64,000 nt of DNA from Saururus chinensis (lineage: Eukaryota > Streptophyta > Magnoliopsida > Piperales > Saururaceae), in the NCBI GenBank assembly GCA_035235625.1, contig CP141141.1:42369719-42433718 (forward strand). Direction: 5' to 3'. The position numbers and the translations under genes were made by a program. Below are positions 59,961 through 64,000 of this stretch, piece by piece. Each line of letters opens with the position of its first letter. Positions within the stretch are counted from its first letter, which is position 1. The notes beneath the pieces were generated by a model. The model had not been told where the DNA came from. It ran no database searches and saw only the letters and a list, made by a program, of their open reading frames with translations.

Positions 59961-60138
59961 TCACTGTAGACAATAAACGAGACACTTTCATCTGAGAGAA
60001 AAAAAAAGGATTTTCACTGACGAAACGTATACAGAAATCACCCTCCCAGAAGCATTTGTTATTACATGATAAGTTAAACAACAAAAGCTGAAACCCTCAG
60101 TAAGGGGAATAAACAGAAGCCAACCAACTCTACACCTA

Positions 60139-63100
60139 TCATCTTACGTCTTTCAGGGCTCCACCCCTTTCAAGCTCGCTGACCACTTCCCTCAGCAAGG
60201 GTACTTTCATGGCCAAGGTCCTGTAGAGTCTTGAGTACCGCGCACGGGTGCCATCTGCAGTTCTGGCCAGAGACAACAAGCTGAGAGCTTCGGGTAACTG
60301 GCTGAAAACCTGCTTCATCTCCTCCAAGCTCATGTCGGCTAGCACAGAAGGTCTGGGAACAACTCTTATGATCTCGCCTCCTTTTGGATCCTGAACCTTA
60401 GCATCTGCCTTGATGACGAGTTCAGAGTTGGAGTTCGCTCCACATTTGATTATAAACGGTGAGGTGGAGCCAGTGTTGAATTGCAACACATTCCACTGTG
60501 AGACTTCCGTTTCTTGACTGGATGCCCCCTCAGCTGATGGAAGAGATCGAGCTTCCTCAACAGTATGGTCATCCAGCTCTGGAATAGCCTGCACAAGTTG
60601 ACACTTGTTCAAAATTAGAAGTCATTCTCATAATAATGTGTGCTCTATCTACATTTAAGGAAAAAGGTTGAGAAGCAAGAAATTTAACAAAGTGGTTCCT
60701 AAATAGAACACCTATAAGTGAACCCCCCACAGATCCCATCTCTGAAGAATCTAAACACAACGAGGACTAACTCAATCCTTCGAAAATCACTTTGAATTTT
60801 AATACCTCATACATAAATCCTAAACAGGTTGTTCAAAAACGTAACACACACTACCTCCACAACAGCTCGGGCCTCTTCAATCTGCCCCTGAGCACATGGA
60901 TGGTCAATATCAAGAAGCGAAGGCATACGCTCCAAAAGTTCATCAAGAGAAGTAAGCAAGGCCTTTTTCTTGCTCTTGGCCAGTGAATTAGAAGATGCCT
61001 GTTTCATTATGTCCTGAGAAAACAAATATTAAATTTGAAATAATTAATAAATACAGCACAAATGAATAGTCAATTTTCTTCTCTCACAAGTTACATATAA
61101 GAAGAGCTGGATACAGCACAAATGAATAACCTTGACTTGTTTCAAAATGCCATCAAGAGATATAAGAGATGCAAGCCGTGCATCTTCAGCTGCAGTAGAT
61201 GGATTATAGATAGGAGAGCCACCCTGTTCTTTCGTCATCAAGGCTACATCACTTTTCATTTGTTGCAAAATCTAAAGAAAACAATAAAATACAAAGCAAC
61301 TATTATTAAGAGGAAAAATAAAAAACACAGCAAAAGGAGGTGATTTAAATAATCGTAGTACATTATGAGGGAGAAGACTCTCAATGAGAACGTACCAATT
61401 GGAAAATGAAAAACACAAAAAAAAAGGGTTCAGATTTTCAAATATACATATAGCCGCATGCATTGACCATTCTCCTAAACAAATTATTTATCAAATGATG
61501 TTTCACACATAACTTTTATAAAACATGGTTTTGTTACAACCCATGGGCCACCAACAGGGGGCTCACTTCCACCAGTCACTTGTGGGGGCCATTCCATCTT
61601 CTGCCAAATCTTAATAAGTCTGATTAGAAGTCTATATGGCTTCCCTAGTTAGATTAGAAGTCGATGTAGGTATAGGTTTATTTATGAAAGTATCCTAGTA
61701 TTACAATCATTCCTAGTTTTGGTTTGATTCTCTTTGAAGAAGGCTTAATGCCCTATTTATGTCTTTCACGTAAGCTGTAGGCATCAATTGAGAATTCAGA
61801 ATAGCTTAGTTAAGTTAATTTGCTTCCTTTGTCTCTTCTAGCTCTCTCTCCCCTTTCCCCTACATTAAAGCATCCCTTGTAGCCACCGGGCTACAAGAGT
61901 GTTTGATAAAAAAAATGTTTCATATCACATTGTTTTTGTTAATGATGTTCAAACCAGTATGTCTTTGAAAACAGATACGTGGTACACATACCCTGAACAC
62001 TGCTTGTATCTGCAGTTGAACATCAAAACTCAAATGCAACTTACAAAATCTAGAGTGGTACAATATCTACCGTAGACCAATTGAAATTACATTGCCATAT
62101 AGATTAAGAGGGAATGTGATTAAAAGATCAAGTGCAACCAGATCTACTATTCAATGTTAAAAACACAAGCATAATTCAGAGGGGAACATTTAAATGATGG
62201 TCAACCATTGGAGTCAGTAGAAGACCATGGCTAAGCAAATTTGCTATTCACTATTAAACTAAAAGCATTGGTAAGTTGTGTTGGCTAATCACTGATGAAA
62301 AAATATATAAAATGAACTTCATGGAGTATTTTCAGATTCTTACATGAATAAGATGTTTAATAAACCCAAGCAATTTAAGTCAGGCTTCTATATTGGTTGA
62401 ATATGTGCCTAAATTGGTTAAGCCCTGTTAACAAGGACTGATGGTGATGAAAACCAGCACTACAGGGGCTTATCCAGTAGAATCTCACAACAATGCAGAT
62501 GGACACTGGCATGTTAGATTGATGAGGAAAAACATCAAATGTGTTTGAAGGTGTGCGCTAAATGGCCAAAAGAAAAAGATGCTTAAAAGGGTCAAAGGGA
62601 AGATTGGGAGAGTAGGAGGTAATGCACGAGTCAAGAAGGCTAAACAGATGGCATGAAGAGAGGTGAGGGTCATCCACATCCAGGAAGACCTAACCTCCTA
62701 ACGACCACTCTTTGAGAATCAAGCCAACTACAAATTAAAACTCACAATTTCATATAAGCTTGGATTTCGTGCTTAAATAGTAATCTCTTACCCTAGGCTG
62801 GGTGTAAAAAGAGCCACAGATTCAAAATTATTTATCATGATAATGATTTACTTAAAAGAAAATGTCGACTACCAAGGGAGGTTGGAACAAAAACACATAC
62901 CAAAAGGACTTGAAAAATTAAATAACAATTCTATAGAGGATCCGCATAAATTCCCAGGGGAAGGGGAGAATTAGAGATGAAACTTTGCGGTTTCCATTCC
63001 TAACAATGGGAACCTTTTACAGTGATTTCGAAATTGGACACTATAAAGAAATATAAAGCAGACAGCACATGTATCAAACAGTAGAACAACAAATTTACAA

Positions 63101-63757
63101 ACAAATAAATGATTTAATTGAAATTAAGACCCAAATCATGGACTAATAATCAGAGTGCAGAAAAGCAAATGACCCACATAGCTTTGATAGAGAAGCAGAT
63201 ACCTTTCTCCTTTTGTGATCAACAGATTCAAGGGCAGACCGCAACTTATGCACTTGAGCCAAGTCTTCTGCCTCCTCTGTAGCCAAGGTACCAGCAATAT
63301 CCTGCCCAATAAACACCGAGAGTGAGTCTAACTAACATCAGTATGTCAAAAATATAGCAAATAGTCTAGATCAACAAAACTTGGTCAAGCATCACAAAAT
63401 TTAGACCTTAAGGTGCTGCAGTTGTGATGTGTAAACCCTCTTTGCATACTCAGACAGGAGTTGGCCTAGAGCATCAGTACTAGGAAGCACCGCTGCACCA
63501 AGGCCAGCCATCCATCCATCCATTATAGCAGTCGAAAGTAATTCTAACTGCCCTGTAGACCCTCCTATAGCATCCGCTCCAGTAACAGACAAAAACTCAA
63601 AATTTTCAGCAAGCCAGGATCGAATTTGCCTTTGTAGTTCCCCAGCAGGGGTGTGAACAAAAAGAGCAGCAAGAGCTTTGTTTCCAATAGCAAAGCTTTT
63701 CGCTTCCTCAGTTATTTCCCTGAGCTTTCCTCCAGTTACATGCTGCCTCCATGTCTC
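60139..63757 (-). CDS. KIN-14A/B (KAC/KCA-type) kinesin, C-terminal part, gene runs off window
   Basis: Exons seen, in transcript order, are 63757-63407, 63301-63203, 61271-61131, 61013-60855 and 60588-60139 (stop 60139-60141). All are GT-AG and in frame, giving 399 residues of the C-terminus. Recognised segments are SWLAENFEFLSVTGADAIGG, MDGWMAGLGAAV, LGQLLSEYAKRVYTSQLQHL, LESVDHKRRK, STAAEDARLASLISLDGILK, ERMPSLLDIDHPCAQ, QWNVLQFNTGSTSPFIIKCG and LARTADGTRARYSRLYRTLA. They match the tail of Arabidopsis KAC1/KCA1 and KAC2/KCA2, unusual kinesin-14s that lack robust motor activity and anchor chloroplasts through short actin filaments. Parts were also reported to bind CDKA. The motor domain and coiled coil lie beyond the right edge. 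The exon at 63757 could start slightly further up; the chosen AG fits the ETWRQHVTGG junction. The intron 63202-61272 is 1.9 kb and holds repeat DNA. Confidence 0.9.
61540..61925. mobile_element. Probable solo-LTR-like remnant in KIN-14 intron
   Basis: Begins tgttacaacccatgggccac and ends in tgtagccaccgggctacaag. The pyrimidine-rich stretch ctctctctcccctttcccct and the overall layout resemble solo LTRs of copia elements. No coding part and no confirmed target duplication; a low-certainty fossil. Confidence 0.3.
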
Positions 63758-63769
63758 CTTTACATTCAA

Positions 63770-64000
63770 ATATTGAATATCAGAAGACAGAAGTAATATG
63801 TAAGATACCCAATTCAGAAAGATAACAATCCGAGAAAAAAAAATTGAGGAATCTTTGCACTGCAAAGAAAAAAATGACTTGGATATTAAATTTTATTAAA
63901 TCGAATCAGAGTGGTCCAACAGCTATAATTTTCATTAATTTTATTTTATAAAGTAAACTAATAGTGCTAGTTCTCACTTTTAGAATAGGGATGCAGCAAT
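63770..64000 (-). other. Intron of the KIN-14 gene continuing past the window
   Basis: AT-rich sequence without codon structure, upstream (in transcript sense) of the exon at 63757. Confidence 0.5.

Overview
This is nuclear DNA of a flowering plant. The evidence is AT-rich intergenic space packed with MITEs and Ty1/copia debris, genes split by GT-AG introns, and plant-specific families (FAR1-related factor, PELPK cell-wall proteins, KIN-14A/B-type kinesin tail, plant VTI1 SNARE). The bHLH and DnaJ exons are clearly richer in GC than their surroundings, a habit common in monocots and some early-diverging angiosperms. The species cannot be fixed from the sequence alone. I saw no rRNA, no CRISPR array, no prokaryotic operon and no tRNA I could support.

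Layout. 1-3400 is non-coding, with a nest of long-TIR MITEs (2404-2995). 3469-7789 (+) is a six-exon IMPACT/YigZ-family gene. 7790-11785 is repeats plus a duplicated terminal exon of the next gene. 11786-14316 (-) is a complete five-exon VTI1 v-SNARE, arranged head to head with a FAR1-related gene at 16524-19296 (+); a short GGCCCA-bearing promoter lies between them. 20690-32740 holds three tandem PELPK proline-rich protein genes (all -). The second and third sit in a segmental duplication separated by a broken copia element carrying a large inverted repeat. 35035-41166 (+) is an eight-coding-exon PWWP-domain gene whose 2.4-kb intron is full of repeats. 41200-45200 is intergenic with a GC-richer block of possible organellar origin. 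45233-46763 (+) is a two-exon bHLH transcription factor. 47500-49730 is a second copia fossil with a satellite-like block inside it. 49730-54700 is gene-free, AT-rich repeat space. 54726-55040 (-) is a diverged fourth PELPK gene, followed by an inverted, degraded relative. 58112-59482 (-) is an intronless J-protein. 60139 to beyond 63757 (-) is the C-terminal part of a KIN-14A/B (KAC/KCA) kinesin gene whose motor end lies off the right edge.

The single-copy genes are ordinary housekeeping or regulatory genes and form no pathway together. The region's own character is the PELPK family, which has expanded in tandem, varies in repeat number, shares TATA boxes and 3' UTRs, and has shed partial copies. 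Exon joins were checked by hand for frame and for agreement with remembered family sequences. No search could be run.
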